From NCBI RefSeq assembly GCF_001649575.2, contig NC_051451.1:27073040-27137039 (forward strand): DNA of 64,000 bases, in the 5' to 3' direction. Shown in pieces: positions 36,595 to 49,864 of this stretch (within the stretch, counting starts at the first letter, position 1; each line of letters starts with the position of its first letter). Origin of the DNA: Kryptolebias marmoratus (lineage: Eukaryota > Chordata > Actinopteri > Cyprinodontiformes > Rivulidae). The notes below the pieces were generated by a model, which saw nothing but the letters and a program-made list of their open reading frames with translations, searched no databases and was not told the DNA's origin. A program made the position numbers and the translations under genes.

Positions 36595-36810
36595 ATGTGC
36601 ATGTACAACTCTGAACGGTTAGAAAACCCCATTCAAGATGGCTGCCACAGCTAAACAACCTTAGCAAACACAAAAATGGCTAAGGCTCTGTCAATTTTAC
36701 TGATAATGAGCTGAATTTCATGCGTAACATTTACAAAGTTTGGACATGAAAGGCGACGGGTGATATACATTCCTTCAAGAAATGCTAGGTCTTTTAATTT
36801 AGCTTTTTCA
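36595..36810 (+). repeat. Dispersed repeat family A, copy
   Basis: Contains cattcaagatggctgccac, agctaaacaaccttagcaaa, cacaaaaatggctaagg, gcgacgggtgatatacattc, ttcaagaaatgctaggtctt. Confidence 0.8.
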
Positions 36811-37424
36811 TGAATTCACCTGTAACTTTAAATTTAATTTCACCTGCTTCACGAGCTACAAAACCCAGGAGAACCAGTGGAACCGCAGTTATTTATAGGC
36901 TGTTCAGAGTTATGTAACCGTCAAAACACGAAACCAGGAGACTAAATGGGAAATCCATCTGACATAAAGGAAAAAGAGTTTTGTTTGTGTGGTAATCTAA
37001 TCAGGTCATATCTGTGTGCTGTTTTTACCCTTATCTATACCCTATTACTCCCTTTTTTCTGTCTTTCTTCTGCAAGTTTGCAACATGCACCCCAGTGTGG
37101 GGCACAGATGAGAAAACGCTGTTTTTTTTGTGGTTTGTCCTTCTCAGATGCACCCCCAGATTAATCAGCTGCATGTTTTTCCTGCAGAACAATTTTTCTT
37201 TCACCTCATCTGTCTCCATACATCCCAGCATCCTTCTCTGTCACCCCAACCCTCTGCAGATCCACCCTCATTACATCAACAAACCTCCCCTGTGGTCTTC
37301 CTCTGTCCCTCCTCCTTGCAGCTCCAGATTCAACATCCTGTGTCCAACATGTCCACTGTCCCTCCTCTGCACATGTCCAAACAGCTCAACCTGAGACGCT
37401 CCTCAACTTTGTCTGTTTGTTAGC

Positions 37425-37500
37425 AGAATATCTCATGAACCGCTGGTTAGATTTTAATGAAACCTTCAGGAAATAATCACTGGCTGTACCTCAACAAGTA
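37425..37500 (+). repeat. Dispersed repeat family A, 5' fragment
   Basis: Only the first block: atatctcatgaaccgctgg, attttaatgaaaccttcagg, aaataatcactggctgtacc. Confidence 0.75.
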
Positions 37501-37629
37501 GTTATTGTTTGGAGAGCGGTCCTTTTGTTCCAAATCTTATTCCACAGCTGAAACCCAACGTGTGTGTTTCCCCTCACACACAGACATGTATTCATGTAGC
37601 AGGCAGAGCCACGGAGGGGCAGCTGTCAT

Positions 37630-37880
37630 ACGAACACATTTAGAGCAAATTTAATCATCATAATGATCTCCATCAATCACGGCGCAGATAAACAGGAATC
37701 TGTGTGGAGCATGAATCATGTCTGATAAATTGATTCCATTTAATTTGTCCTGGAGATGAGCAACGAGCTAAAGATGTTTTCCAAATTTGATTTCCCATTA
37801 GCCCGGCGAAGTGAGGAGGAGCAGCCGCAAACATGCCAGAGTTGATATCTTCCAAAACCAAATAAAGCACTGAAATCCTT
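37630..37880. promoter_or_regulatory. Candidate conserved non-coding element
   Basis: Repeat-free, 250 bases, with dense AT cores and spaced GC blocks: caaatttaatcatcataatg, tccatcaatcacggcgcag, ctgataaattgattccattt, tttgatttcccattagcccg. The composition resembles developmental enhancers in gene deserts. No alignment was possible; this is inference. Confidence 0.3.
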
Positions 37881-37979
37881 CGTTATTAGAAAAGCTGTAA
37901 TCAGATTACATTTTCTCCAATATTTAAATGTATTTATTCTATTTGAGCATGTGACAGTTATATAAACATTCTCAGTTGG

Positions 37980-38345
37980 AATTAAAACCTTAATTGTTTG
38001 AATGATGAATCAACATTCACTCCGTTTTCTTGTTCTTTGTTTTTCTGTACATTTCATTTATAATCTAACTACTTCTGCATATTTTGTGCTATTTTAGCCG
38101 TTCATACATCAAAACGTTCGGCTCATTCAGGAGATGGCTGCTTTTAAATTTGGTTTCTGAAACTTACACTTTTTAAAATATTGAACTTTATTTACAAGGA
38201 TGTTTCCTTGTAGAAACACATTCAGAGCTCCTGAAATCAGCGTACTTTTAGTTTTTAGCTAGCTTTTTTATTTACATTTTAAATATTAGCTAGCATTTTG
38301 TTACTTTTAGCTTTTAAGTAATCTTTTGCTGCTTTTAGCTAGCAC
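37980..38345 (-). repeat. Dispersed repeat family B, reverse copy
   Basis: Starts gatgaatcaacattcactcc and runs through ttcatacatcaaaacgttcg, gctcattcaggagatggctg to ttttagctagcttttttat, agctagcattttgttactt and cttttagctagcaca. Confidence 0.8.
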
Positions 38346-38467
38346 ACAGTAGTGTCAGCTTTACACTATTGTGTATGTGATTGTATTTGTGATATAAAAT
38401 GTTTTCATTTTCTCTTTTCTCCCTCTGTCTGTATGTATGTGTGTGTATTCGTGTGTTTGTGGTTGCG

Positions 38468-38504
38468 GTGTGCATGTGCACGTGCACGTGTACGTGTGTA
38501 CATG
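38468..38504. repeat. Alternating purine-pyrimidine tract (Z-DNA-prone)
   Basis: 37 bases of strict purine-pyrimidine alternation mixing GT, GC, AC and AT steps (for example gtgcacgtgcacgtgtacgt), next to a TATG/GTGT simple repeat. Confidence 0.7.
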
Positions 38505-40070
38505 GTTTCCTGTGTGGCATACTCTCCAGATTGTGCTCTGCAAGAAAATTTATGGTGGAGGATGTTTGGTCTTCCTCTAGCTTCGGGGCAGGAAAAGTTG
38601 TTAAATATGTGTAAGCAATAAAAGAGACCAGCATGTTGCATTTAAGCAGTGGAAATAAAAAAAGACACACACACTTGCAGATATTCTGGTCTGTATAAGT
38701 TGTGGACAAAGACATATTGACAGAATTGTGCAATGAAGGAGTGAGAGCATATTAGAGGTGAAGGAAAACGAGGAATTGGAGGGCTGAGTCTCTGTAATTC
38801 TTGGCTCTGGATTCGCACCCTGTTACATTCCTTCCATGGAAGAATGCAGAGTATAAAAGCCATTAATCGTGGAGGTTGTCCAACAACAGTTTTGCTCATT
38901 TACTATGCTGCAATTTACTAGGCTGTTAATTATCTTGCTTTATCGTACGTTTTTTTATACAAAAATTGGGATTATTATTGTTTTTTTACCCTTATTATTA
39001 CATTGTCCAGAAAAACTATTTTTCCCCACCCATTTATTTTTAATGAATGAAAAAGGTGAAATGTAACAAATTATTGAGCGACATCACCTTGAAGTTCTTG
39101 TGGTTCATTAAGCTGTTCTATTTGTGCACAAGCTTTAAATACTCGCTGCCTGAAAGTTGATTTTTAAACGCTGGACACTTTTTGATAGGCCAACTGGGTG
39201 TGCTCCAGCGAAAACAGAATCAAAGAAAAGATGGTAATCTCTTCACCCATTTTCACATTCTTCAGGCAGGACTCCAACGTGCTGCTTCAGCCGCCGGGAC
39301 GCTGCCTTTGAAAGATTTTTGATCTGAACACATGGAGGAGCGCTCACTAAATATTTGCAGATAAGTGACAAAGTGAAGCACGGGAAGCTGTCCCAATCCT
39401 TTAATGGGACTTTAAGAAGCACAGTTGATCCTCTGTGCACCTCCACCCCTCATTCCCCACATGGTTGCTGTCTCCACTTTGTGGCATACAGTAAAATTAT
39501 GGACCAATTAAGTTGGGGCTACGAGGAGGNNNNNNNNNNNNNNNNNNNNNNNNNNNNNNNNNNNNGGGGGGGGGGGGGGGGGGGGTTGTTGGTGGTTAAG
39601 TTTCAGGGTCTGACTGCTGCTGCTGTTCTTGGCGTGATGCTATCTGCCCAGACTCAGGGGAGCACAAGGGGACCAAGATTTGGCCTACATCCTTAAACTT
39701 TTTAGAAGCCAGAAGCCAGACACTTTGGTGCCACGAGATTCAGAAACAGTAATAGACCGAGCGGGGGCTAACGAGCTCTAAGACACAAATAAGAGCAAGA
39801 GGCTTTTGGCATACGTCCCAGTGTCTGCAGATTTAACCGACGTATACACACAGGAGGCCAGAACAGGCACTGAAAGTCAGCCAGGGCTTCAGAAATAGGT
39901 TTGTAAAAGTATTTACACTCTTGGAAACCTATTTTGGTTACAGGAATTTAAATAGACTTTCAGTTTGATTGTAGCTAATGGACCTACAAAAATGCTCCAG
40001 ATTATTAAAGTTAAATGGGATCATTCTAAAAGAATAAATAAATAAAACGAAAGTTGTGTTCATTGAAAGG
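38505..40070. other. Intergenic, region 4, with assembly gap
   Basis: No gene. It contains the gap at 39530-39565 with a 20-base G run and, at 39900-40070, a short stretch sharing ggaatttaaatagactttc and gggatcattctaaaa with the Tc1-like element at 33.5 kb. Confidence 0.5.
39530..39565. other. Assembly gap before poly-G run
   Basis: 36 N bases directly followed by 20 G (39566-39585). Confidence 0.98.
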
Positions 40071-40074
40071 ATGT

Positions 40075-40345
40075 ATAGTTTTAAACAAAGATGTTGTGCA
40101 ACCTGTTGGACACAGTTGACTCTTAATCCATTAGTGCTCAGCATACATGTTGGGGATTAATCTCAGCTACTACTACACCACATTTTAGTTTAATATCTGT
40201 AAAACTGAATGTGGCAGCCATTTTAAATTGGGTTCACTTTAAAAGTTAACTCAGTTTTAGAGTTTTTACAGTTTTGTTGAAATCCCTCCAGCGGTTAAGG
40301 AGATATTTTAGTAACAGATAGACAAAGACACGTACACAAACAGTA
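40075..40345 (-). repeat. Dispersed repeat family A, reverse copy
   Basis: Blocks tttaaacaaagatgttgtgc, tgttggggattaatctcagc, tactactacaccacatttta, gtggcagccattttaaattg, ccctccagcggttaaggag. Confidence 0.75.
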
Positions 40346-40639
40346 TTTTCTGTCTTTGCTTTTCGGTGATAAGATCCACCTGCAGGTTGTCTAAATGTTA
40401 GATGATGTTTCATCAGTGACACCAGCAAACAATCCAGTTCCTTCATCGTCTCCCTCCCGAATGTTTGCCACATCCCCAAACACACCAGTTAATTCTGACT
40501 CTGTTGTGACAAATTACAAACCGTGTTTGGGACTGAGTCGAGCCACGCTGTGTTTAAGAAGAAAGAGCCAAGCTGTTGTCAGAAACACAACGAGGCTTTG
40601 AGAAGCTCCTGACCGTCTGCTGGGACAATCGCATCGTTT

Positions 40640-40845
40640 CATTTCATATACGTCTTGTTCAGAGTGAAATGTGTTTATATTTATTTCTCTAATGGAATTT
40701 GGATTTGTGTGGTGGATAAATATTTACAACCCACACAAAGAGTAATTTATCAAGCATTATGAAGCAGGACGGGGGTTTGGTTTGGAGCTGCTGGCAGGAG
40801 TTTCTAAACAGGATGCTTTATGAAATCTAGTTTATTTAGAGGATA
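40640..40845. promoter_or_regulatory. Candidate conserved non-coding element
   Basis: Repeat-free stretch between two family A copies with ctctaatggaatttggattt, gtggtggataaatatttaca, acccacacaaagagtaattt and atcaagcattatgaagcag. Resembles enhancer sequence; inference only. Confidence 0.25.
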
Positions 40846-40894
40846 TTGTCATTGTTTCCTTCTCCATGTTTAAGGTGAGATTTTGCATCTGTTG

Positions 40895-41150
40895 CTTTGG
40901 TGCATCTACAGCTCATCAACGTTTGGAATACAATTCAAGATGGCTGCCACAACCAACTGACAGGAACAAACAAAAATACCTCAGCTGGTTTTACAAATAA
41001 TGAGCTAAAATTTAGTGAGAAGTTGAGATTACTCATGATGTTTTCATCATAATTTTTCAGCACGAGAGGATTTCAGTCTCAAACTCTGGCATGAACGGTG
41101 GCGGGCGATATGCATTCCTTCAAGGAATGTGAGGACTCTTATCTTCTTTG
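40895..41150 (+). repeat. Dispersed repeat family A, copy
   Basis: Clear copy: ttcaagatggctgccacaac, caaataatgagctaaaattt, tttcagtctcaaactctggc, atgaacggtggcgggcgata, and the palindrome gcattccttcaaggaatg. Confidence 0.85.
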
Positions 41151-41910
41151 CAGTTAGCGACCTGCTGGGCTTTATGTACAGATGCTGCAGCTGAAACAGA
41201 AGCTCTCTGACAAGTCGAGGTCCAGTGAGCTTGAAGGAACCGTATCTCGGGTTAGTTTTGGGTTACTGAGTGGATGATTCTCTGCTCAACAGGGACTTGA
41301 TTCACTGAGTGGGTAAAAGGTGATCAATGGGCCATTGCATCAGATAAGCACCTGACTGGGTGGCTCGGTGGATCTCCTCTCAGGAACTGAGGAGAAACAA
41401 TGGAGTCCCAGAACCACCCAAAATTTAAGGACAAGTAGAGCTTTTCACGTGGGGGCAGTGAGGTGAGGACCCGGGTTGGTCCAGGGCACGGAGAGCAGTA
41501 AACACAATAAATGCTCTGAAAATAACTGACTGATGGATAACACGATTGAGTCGGCATGTTTATTTGCTCGTGTAATGAGTATGTCTGATTAGTAATACTG
41601 CTGTTTTTGTTTTTTGTTCTGCATAGTATTTTCAGCAATTCTCTATGACACCTTTAAGGATTCTGGTAGCAGTATAAAGATTAGTTTTCAGAAAGAAGGC
41701 AGCATATTCAATCTACGTTGTCGAAAATAAAGAGGCAGAGTTTCGCTCATGCTCATTTTTCAAAAAGGATGCTGATAATCAATGTTGAAATTACACTAAT
41801 TAGGCTGGATTTTGTACCCAAAATGGTTGAACCGACAACAAGATAACAGCGAGAATCGACAAAGCTGATGCAGTTAGCAGACTTGAACATCGCCTTCATT
41901 CAGATAGAGC

Positions 41911-42121
41911 AATGGTGTCCAACCCTGGTCCTCGAGGGCCACCATCCTGCAGGTTTTACTTGTTTCCTGCTCCAACACACCTGATTCAGCAGTTAAATCA
42001 CCTCTTCATGTTCTGCAGAAGCCTGTTAATCAGCCATTGATTCAAATCAGGTGTGTTGGAGCAGAGGAACAAGTAAAACATGCAGGATGGTGACCCTCCA
42101 GGACCAGGACTGGAGACCACT
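41911..42121. mobile_element. Foldback MITE, copy 3
   Basis: Best-preserved copy: gtccaaccctggtcctcgag, ggccaccatcctgcaggttt, ctgctccaacacacctgatt, loop, then aatcaggtgtgttggagcag, gaggaacaagtaaaacatgc, aggatggtgaccctccagga, ccaggactgg. Arms of about 80 bases pair along nearly their whole length. Confidence 0.85.
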
Positions 42122-45100
42122 GGTGTAGGAAATACAAAGTCCAGTCTCAAATACTGTGGCATCTCAGCAGAGACCTGGGAATACAGTGCTTAGGGCTACC
42201 ATCAACAACGCCATGCTGCACATCATGCAGAACACAAGACCCCTGAATGACGACTTTGTTTGCCCAGAATATCAACAAAGATGGCGCTCACTAATTAGAC
42301 TTAATTAGACTTTATAATATCTCTCCCAGAAAGGATCTGAGCAGGAACACCTGTTCAGAGCTGGTTGTTTCTGTGCCATAATTAAGAACAAGTTGTGGAA
42401 ATATCTGCTAATCTGGATGCTTTCAGATATTAAAACACAGGGATATAAAAAAAATTACATGAATTAGAAATTTGTAGTAGTTAACTGTGTGTGGGAAGAC
42501 ATCATCATGGTTTCCTCTTTGTACAACAAACACAAACATTTATCCAGTTCACTGCATTTTCATTTTTCACTTAGACATCTTCATGTCAATGATATTAGTC
42601 TCTAAGAAATTAAAATGTTAGACTTTGGCAATGGATTCAAAGGATTTGTAAGTCTCCTAAAAGGAAATAAGGCAAAAGCAGCTTAAAGTCTGTTAACAGT
42701 AGCGCCCCCTAGCCTCTGAAATGAAGCACATGTGCAAGTATCTCATATTATTGCTCCAATGCAACAAAATCTGCTGACTTTGACTGAACTAAAAACATTC
42801 AATTCAACATAAAACAGCTATGCAACACAAACAAAACCCAAACTGTGCAGAATCACAGTTAAAGCAGCCTCTGAAGCGTTCTCAGTTACACGCAATCGGA
42901 ATATTGTAGTGATCATTTCAAACCTGAGGACTTTAAAAAGACAGAGTTCTGCTTCAGGAGGGTTAAATACAAGCTGTTTCTGACAGATGTGGCCACACAG
43001 CCTTGAGCAAACTTAAAGATGTAATGTGTCTCATTCTTGCATTCCTCTGTATTCTGTCATTTTGGGGCCAAAGACAGCCATCTCATTGCTCAAAAACAAA
43101 CAAAAGAGTGAAATAGTTCAGTGACAGCTGGTGCTTTCAAGAAATCCTGGAGGACATATAACGTCCACCTGACAGGTGAGAAGCTTTCTGGACAAACTTT
43201 CTGAGTTTCTCCTGTCTGTTTTTATATACAAATAAAAAAACAAACAGGAAAAACATGTTTTTCATTTTGTCTCTGTGTGCCTCCTGACCAGAACCCTCAT
43301 GTTTCTGGAGAAGCCACAGTTGGAGTCTCTCATTTAACTAGAAGTGGTTCTGGCCGCAAGACACTTGCTATGACTACCCACATAAAGACCAATACTACCA
43401 AATTAAACTTTCACTTATCCTACAAAACAGACACATGACATTTATCACATGTGCAGGACTTCATGTGCAACCAGCTGCATGACGGAGAAAATTAGAAATG
43501 TGAATCCTCTCTGATGTGTCTTGGTAGTTTGGTGAAATATGCTTTTTTTGTTTCTACATAATGAATCTAATAATATAATATTAACTTTGCCACTAAATTG
43601 TGGCTTGATAGAATTCAAAGTTCAGAAAGTCGATGATGTGATGAAAAAAATATGTTTCTGAAGCCAGTTTGGGAATAAAAACCTCTTCAGTTTGGGTACA
43701 GACACAGCTATCCTGATAAAAAATGAAATTTAACGAAGGTTTTTTTAAGCGTTTTGCAATGAAAGGCATGCCCCCGTGTGTGAGTCACCTGGCTGATGAT
43801 AGCAGGCGAAGGGAAGTGAGTCGGAGAAGGAAAGTAGGGAATGAGAGGGACAGGAAAACCTTTTTACAACCTTCACTGTGAATCACTTTCACCCAGGGGT
43901 GCAGTCAGGAGACGTTCATCTGCTTTACTGACAGCTTGGCAGTTTCTAAATGAACAGGTGAAGTTCAGCTTAAACAAACTGGTTGAAACTAACTTGAAAG
44001 ACACAGTTTATTATAAGGAAACATTGCCTCTTTAAGCATAAAAATAACTGAATTTCAGCTCAATAAACTGGATGAAACACAATGAAAATGAGTAAAGTGG
44101 CCCACTGTAGTGTATTTCTGACCCCAGTGAGTCTCACAAAAATACTAATTCTGTGTGTTCACGGCATCCTTAAAGGCATCTGGATGAAGAAGCACTTGAC
44201 CATGAAGTCTTCCACATGATGGTGAGATTTAATAAGTTTTCGTCAACAGTATCTTTCTCTTTGCTACTCTCCCATAAAACTCAAACCGATGAAGAACCCG
44301 AGCAGCAGCTGTTGAAGCTCAGTCTCTCCCATCTCACCTGCTGAAGCTTAAAACTCCTTCAGAGAGCTCACAGGTGTCTCCATGGCCTTTTTCACTGTTC
44401 TCCTTCTTCACGATCACTCAGTTCTCTTGGTAGATTTACACACGTCCCATATTCCTTCCGTCTCTTGAAGACGGATTTAACAGAACTCCTGAGGACGTTT
44501 GGGTCCTTGGAAATCTCTGAGCTGAATCAGGACAGTCCCTTTAAAGGGGGTCAATATTTACGCAGTCACTTATTTTACATTAAATAGTCTAATTTGAAGA
44601 AATTTGATTTCACTTTGACACAGAAGAAGCTTATTTTGACAGAAAGGCCCGTTTATATTGAATCTGACTGAGTTATCACAGCAATAAAAGCATAAAACAT
44701 CCATGAATGTCTTTAAAGGCACAGAAAGACTCGTTTTATAAGCCTGAGAAATGACAAAGAAAATAGCCTTTATTTGGTTAGCCGTTAACCTAGCCTGGAC
44801 GAAGACTTTTGCCCTTTCCTTCATGATCTATGACTGACGTCACAGCAGATAAAGAACTAACTATTTTAACTATCCTACAGAACATCACTACCTCTTTTTT
44901 CTTGAAATCTAGAGCTTTACATTCCTAACATTTGGTCACATTATGGCTCATCCTACTATTATTAAAGAAAAGTAAACAAAACAAACAGAACATGAGGGGA
45001 AAACTTTTACTTAGCTTTGTGAAGCAACTGTTAGCTCCTAAAACTCCACACTGAGGTGTTTCAACTTGTTGGAGAACAAAGAGAGCAGATTATCTGTAAA

Positions 45101-47389
45101 ATGTTGCTGTGCACGTCCACAGCAGGGTGGGATAATAAACCCGCCAGGCTGGGACACTGCTGAATAAAAAAAATACACACATATATATGTATGCTCAAGT
45201 GAAGTTCCTCCAAGTGTTTAATTCATTATCTGTAATTCTGCCCTGCAGCAGTTTGCACCTTCCTGAGACCAGAGTCCCGTCTCGTTCCTCCTCCCTCGGT
45301 GGTGCGAAACCTGCCAACAAGTCCTTGAGCAGAAACAACAAAAAATCTCAGTAAGCTCAACCAGCACATAAAGAAAACACCTAGAGATGGCATGAAGTCA
45401 TCCTGCAAGACTGCACATGCAGCCTCGCCACAGACGAGTTATTCTTCCTCTTTCCCACTGATTCAAAGGCCTGAGGGGAAGCAGCAGCTTTAAAGGAGAG
45501 GTGGAAGAAATGTCTGTGCATTAAACTGTCAGCGGATTGTTCATTAAAAAAATGCTTTAAAACCTGCTTCTAAGGGTTTGATGTATAAGAACTCCTTCGC
45601 ACTGAATGACAATCATGCTGCTCTCTCCATGACCCAACCTATTAGAAAGTGGCTGGAAAATCAGGAAACCTTTAAAATGAAGGCAGTTATGATGCCGCTA
45701 AGCTGTTAGTACTTGTTAGCTGGGTTTTCCCCCCATTGATAGAAGGAAATACTAGACGAAATGTTGCCGCATTTGTTGTTGTTGGAATTGAAGCCAGTAG
45801 GACTACATTTATGGGAACTGCCGTGTTGTGTTTTTGGTACCAGAGTCTGTGCACCAGGACTGTGGAGTTTAAAGCCTACACATATCACACCCTGAGCTCC
45901 TCTTTAACATGACCCTCAGACTGCATCATGATACAGCTACAAGATCACATCATGCATCACCACGGGTACCATATCTACCCTAAGATGTTCCCATGACCTT
46001 GTCATAATTTGAGTTTCTTGGACTCCACCATCAGTTTCAGCCTTGCTGTGGAGGAGCATGAGAGGATGTAGGCGAAGGGACTTTCTGTGCAGAACTTCGA
46101 CCACATCCTTCCTCATCCAGCAGGGTCTGACCGGGACGAGAACAAGTGCCTCTTGTTTTGCGTCTAAAACACAAAAGAAGGAAAGCTGTGCCTATTTACT
46201 GGTGCGTGGGGAGAAGGGATTGATCCGTGTCGCCGAGTGCTGAGACCGTGGCAAGATTTTATTGGCTGTAGCTAGAGCAGTGGTGGGAAATGATGGGCAC
46301 AGCCGTTGTGGTGCCAAGAACAACTTGGAGTGTGGTTGAGATGAGGTCCGCAGCATAAGAATGAGACCAGCAGAGTCAGAACCGCTTCAAATTCTCAGTG
46401 ATCAAGACAAACGGGTGCATGCAGACACCGCTGCCACCTCTCTCCACCAGAAGCCTGATAGCCAGCATCACAAAACAGGAATCTGTGCATGACCTGCCAT
46501 CTTCTATCATATGTACCTACTGCCCACTGTGTCCCTGAAGGCCTCACTAAAACCCTCCAATAAACCCTCCAAAAATGCAAAACACAGCAAGGACAACAGG
46601 AAACTGATTATCAGAATTTTGTTGACTCTTATTTCACTGCAGCCCAAATTAATCTTTAGTGCTTTGTCTCATCGGTCGCTATACATCTTCTCCTGCAACA
46701 CAATAAACCTTTTAACACTTGATAATGTTGCAGCTCCTCACAACACCTAAAGATGACTTTGAGGGTGCCAAGTTAAAAAAAAAATTTAATTAATTTTTTT
46801 TTCAAATGCCTGTGTATCAAAGAAACTGACAATTATCAGAAGAATGGTGTTAAAATACTACATCTGGTAAATATTGTATCCCCAGGTTTACAGTATACAG
46901 GATCTGGCAGGACATGAAAGAAGCATGTGAAGAATATTCTTAGTAAAATAAGGAAGAAGAGAGTTTTGAGCTGAGCTCCTAATGGCCAGGTGATGACAGT
47001 TATTCTTGACTAATAAGTCTCATGGTGAAACCAGACAAAGCACACAGACACACAAAGGCTTCAGGACTCTACATGGGAGCACGTACCCGAACCAGAACCA
47101 ACTACTTTGCCCAAAGAAACACATTTCACACCAATCTAGCACCTTGAGATTAGAAAGCAATGCGAGGACGGGTTCAGAAAAGAGATCGTGGCAGACGCTT
47201 TGATTTTCAGTGATCAGTTCAAACCACAAACAACGTACAAAACAAACCTTCTGTGCGATAAAAGGTGGGAAAACTATCAAAGGTGCAAAGCAGAATGAAA
47301 CTGTTGTTGTGTTAGGGTCAAATCAAAAGGATATATTTTCATTCAAAATGAACCCAAAACATCTGAAACTCAACAACATGTGGAAGAAA
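42122..47389. other. Intergenic, region 5
   Basis: About 5.3 kb without a supportable gene. 44490-44720 (gggtcaatatttacgcagtc, gatttcactttgacacaga) looks like one end of a DNA transposon, low confidence. A stretch near 45860-46560 is repeat-free but its frames are short and unconvincing. Confidence 0.45.
44490..44720. mobile_element. Possible DNA-transposon end
   Basis: The run gggggtcaatatttacgca followed by tttgatttcactttgacaca resembles the non-coding 3' ends of Tc1-type teleost elements (gggggtgaatac... and ttcactttgacac). No partner inverted repeat was located. Confidence 0.3.
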
Positions 47390-47640
47390 CGCTAATTGAC
47401 CTCAGCAAAACACAAAAATGGCTGACTATAACTTCACTAATTTTACAGACAGAGCTAAATCTTGTTGTAGTAGCTGAAAGTCATCTTCATCTCATTCTCT
47501 GAGAGCTATCACATCTCATAAAATCACACGAGAACACAGAACAGCGTTTGACCGAAGTGGCCGTGACTCCGGCTCTTCTTCGCTCAAAGATGGAGGGCGA
47601 TATGCATTCCTGCATGAAATGCTGGGCCTTTAATTTATGC
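47390..47640 (+). repeat. Dispersed repeat family A, copy
   Basis: Blocks gacctcagcaaaacacaaa, atggctgactataacttcac, ttgtagtagctgaaagtcat, gagggcgatatgcattcctg, gaaatgctgggcctttaat. Confidence 0.75.
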
Positions 47641-48735
47641 TGAGGTTGCACACACACACACAAAGAAAACATAGATTTTTAAATAGTTATTGAGTACATG
47701 AATCAGTACAACCCAGCCCGTTTTATGTGAAACCTCAGACCCATCTGAGTCGACTGGAAACAGAAAACAAGCCGCTGCTCCTCAGTGGGTGGAGACAACT
47801 TCTCCTGAAATTTAGACGTAAAGAAAAGGGAGATGGACAAATGGTTTGCCTGGCATGTATACTGTTTCTGTTGTCTGTAGCCAAGTCAGCTGCTGATGAG
47901 AAATCTCATCTCTGCTTAGCCACAAAGGAAGCTAAAGTTACCCTGTAACTAATGCATTGTTCCCCTTATTTCCTACTCCTTTCTGAGCCTCCTTCACTTC
48001 CTCCTACCTCATTTATTTTCCTTTACCCACTTAATCTTCCCTTTTGCTTGAAACCTCACCTCAGCAGTGGTTAATCATTGTCCTGTGGACTTCTTTTTGA
48101 AAACTCTGTTCAGCTTCCTAACACGACATAAGTAAAAAACCAAACTTTTCTGTCCTTGGCAGCGACACAAACTCAGGGAAAGATGGACAGTGAGGATCAT
48201 CAGAGCTCCAGGGTAAATTGGATCGTTTCACAGAGAGACAGGATGATGAGATAAATCAGCATGCTGAAACATCCTCCAGATCGAATCAAATATCTGTCCA
48301 AATCCCTGCTCGTTCAGATCAGGAGAGTCTGGAGACATCCCAAACATCCAGAAACCAGAAACCTCTCATCTTCATGCAGATTTCCTTCTTCTCTGTTTCT
48401 GCATCGTGCTCAAATGAAGACCCCTTTGTTCACGAGTGCAAAGTGAAGAAAGAAATTCAGTGGACATTATCTTAATGCACTGATGTTGAAGAACACCTGC
48501 GAGCTGACAGAGTTCAGGAAAGGTTCAGCTCTTTGGAACCAGAAGTATTTATTTACTCAGTTTGTGTGCAACCCTGACCACAACTATATTTGATCAGAAG
48601 ATGTTTCACATTCTTTATGACGCAACTTTAACAGAACTAGTATTTCAAATAGTAACCATGTGGAGGATTTGCATTTCTTAGTCAAGTCAAGTCACAACTT
48701 ATTGCTGTGGAAATTATACTTTCTGTTGTAAGATT
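47641..48735. other. Intergenic, region 6
   Basis: No gene or recognised repeat; a short CACACA run at 47650-47661. Confidence 0.5.
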
Positions 48736-49060
48736 TAAACAATAGCGAGAGTCTTGAGGTTTTATTGCCAAAAAGTCTAGAAAAGTTAGCTAAAAGCTGT
48801 AAGTAAAAGCTGAGCAAGAATGAGAAGAATGTTTCTGAAGAAACTGAAGCGATCTCAAGGTATTTTTATGGGGATAATATTTGAAAATAAAGTTAAAAAA
48901 AGTTACAAAAACCAAATGTCATTGCACTCATCTCCTGAATGATCTGAGTGTTTTGATTTACTGTATGAAAAGTTTAACAGCTCAGAGAAGAAAAGAGCAC
49001 AGGAAGGTAAACAAAAACCTGAATGTTGACTCAGGATTCACACAATAAGGGGGATAAAAA
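48735..49060 (+). repeat. Dispersed repeat family B, copy
   Basis: Contains gttagctaaaagctgtaagt, gtttctgaagaaactgaagc, gatctcaaggtatttttatg, catctcctgaatgatctgag and the terminal hairpin gaatgttgactcaggattca followed by cacaataag. Confidence 0.8.
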
Positions 49061-49864
49061 GGTGTAATCTACTTTATTTTACTGTAATAAATATATTTTT
49101 TTTCTTACAAGAAGCTGTACCTTCAGCTTCACTGACTGGTTATTCATCAAAGCTTCAGAAGTTTAACTAAAATATGGAAAAAATCCCAAAGATGACACCT
49201 TACACATCTGTTCAAGTCTCCATGAGTGTTTTAGTCATCAGAGGAGACAGAAACCGACACTTTATCAGCGCCGTTCAAAAAAAAATACTAATTAAAAACA
49301 AACACAGACTGACAGCGCAGATTAATGACACCACAGAGGGTGGTGTGTGTGTGTTCTGCTGGAAACACAAAGCTGTTGTAAGAAGGCGTGCGATGCAATT
49401 AACTTATAAGAATTTGTTATAAACTTTTATTGAAAACTCTAGATGCATACATTTTCTGTGCGGTGCAGTTAAGAAATCATTTAGCCATTTCTAAGAGTTA
49501 GTATCTTACCTGTTTTAGATCGCTCTTAGATTAACCTCAAACTGAATAACTTTCACAGCAGCTCATGCATCAGGCTGTTAAATGTACTTTTAAAAACTAA
49601 ATAAATATTTAGAGTTTATCTGCCAGATAAACGGTGAGGGTCGTGTCAGGAAATGGCATCTGGTAAAACTAACAACAAGCAGACGACTGTCTTACCGGAT
49701 CGGTCCCGGTCCGGGTGAACAAGGACTGCTAACGGGACCGGTGGAAACTGGACTTGGAGGCAGCTGATCTGGTTGTGGTGACCCCTGACAGGAGAGCAGC
49801 TGAAAAACAAACAAACAAACAAACAAAAAAAATCCACTTTGGAGCTGATTCTGCTCAGTTTAGC

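Noticed and set aside
46043..46243. Small + strand frame in a repeat-free area
   Set aside because: 66 residues with no motif, no splice sites in phase and no partner exons found nearby.
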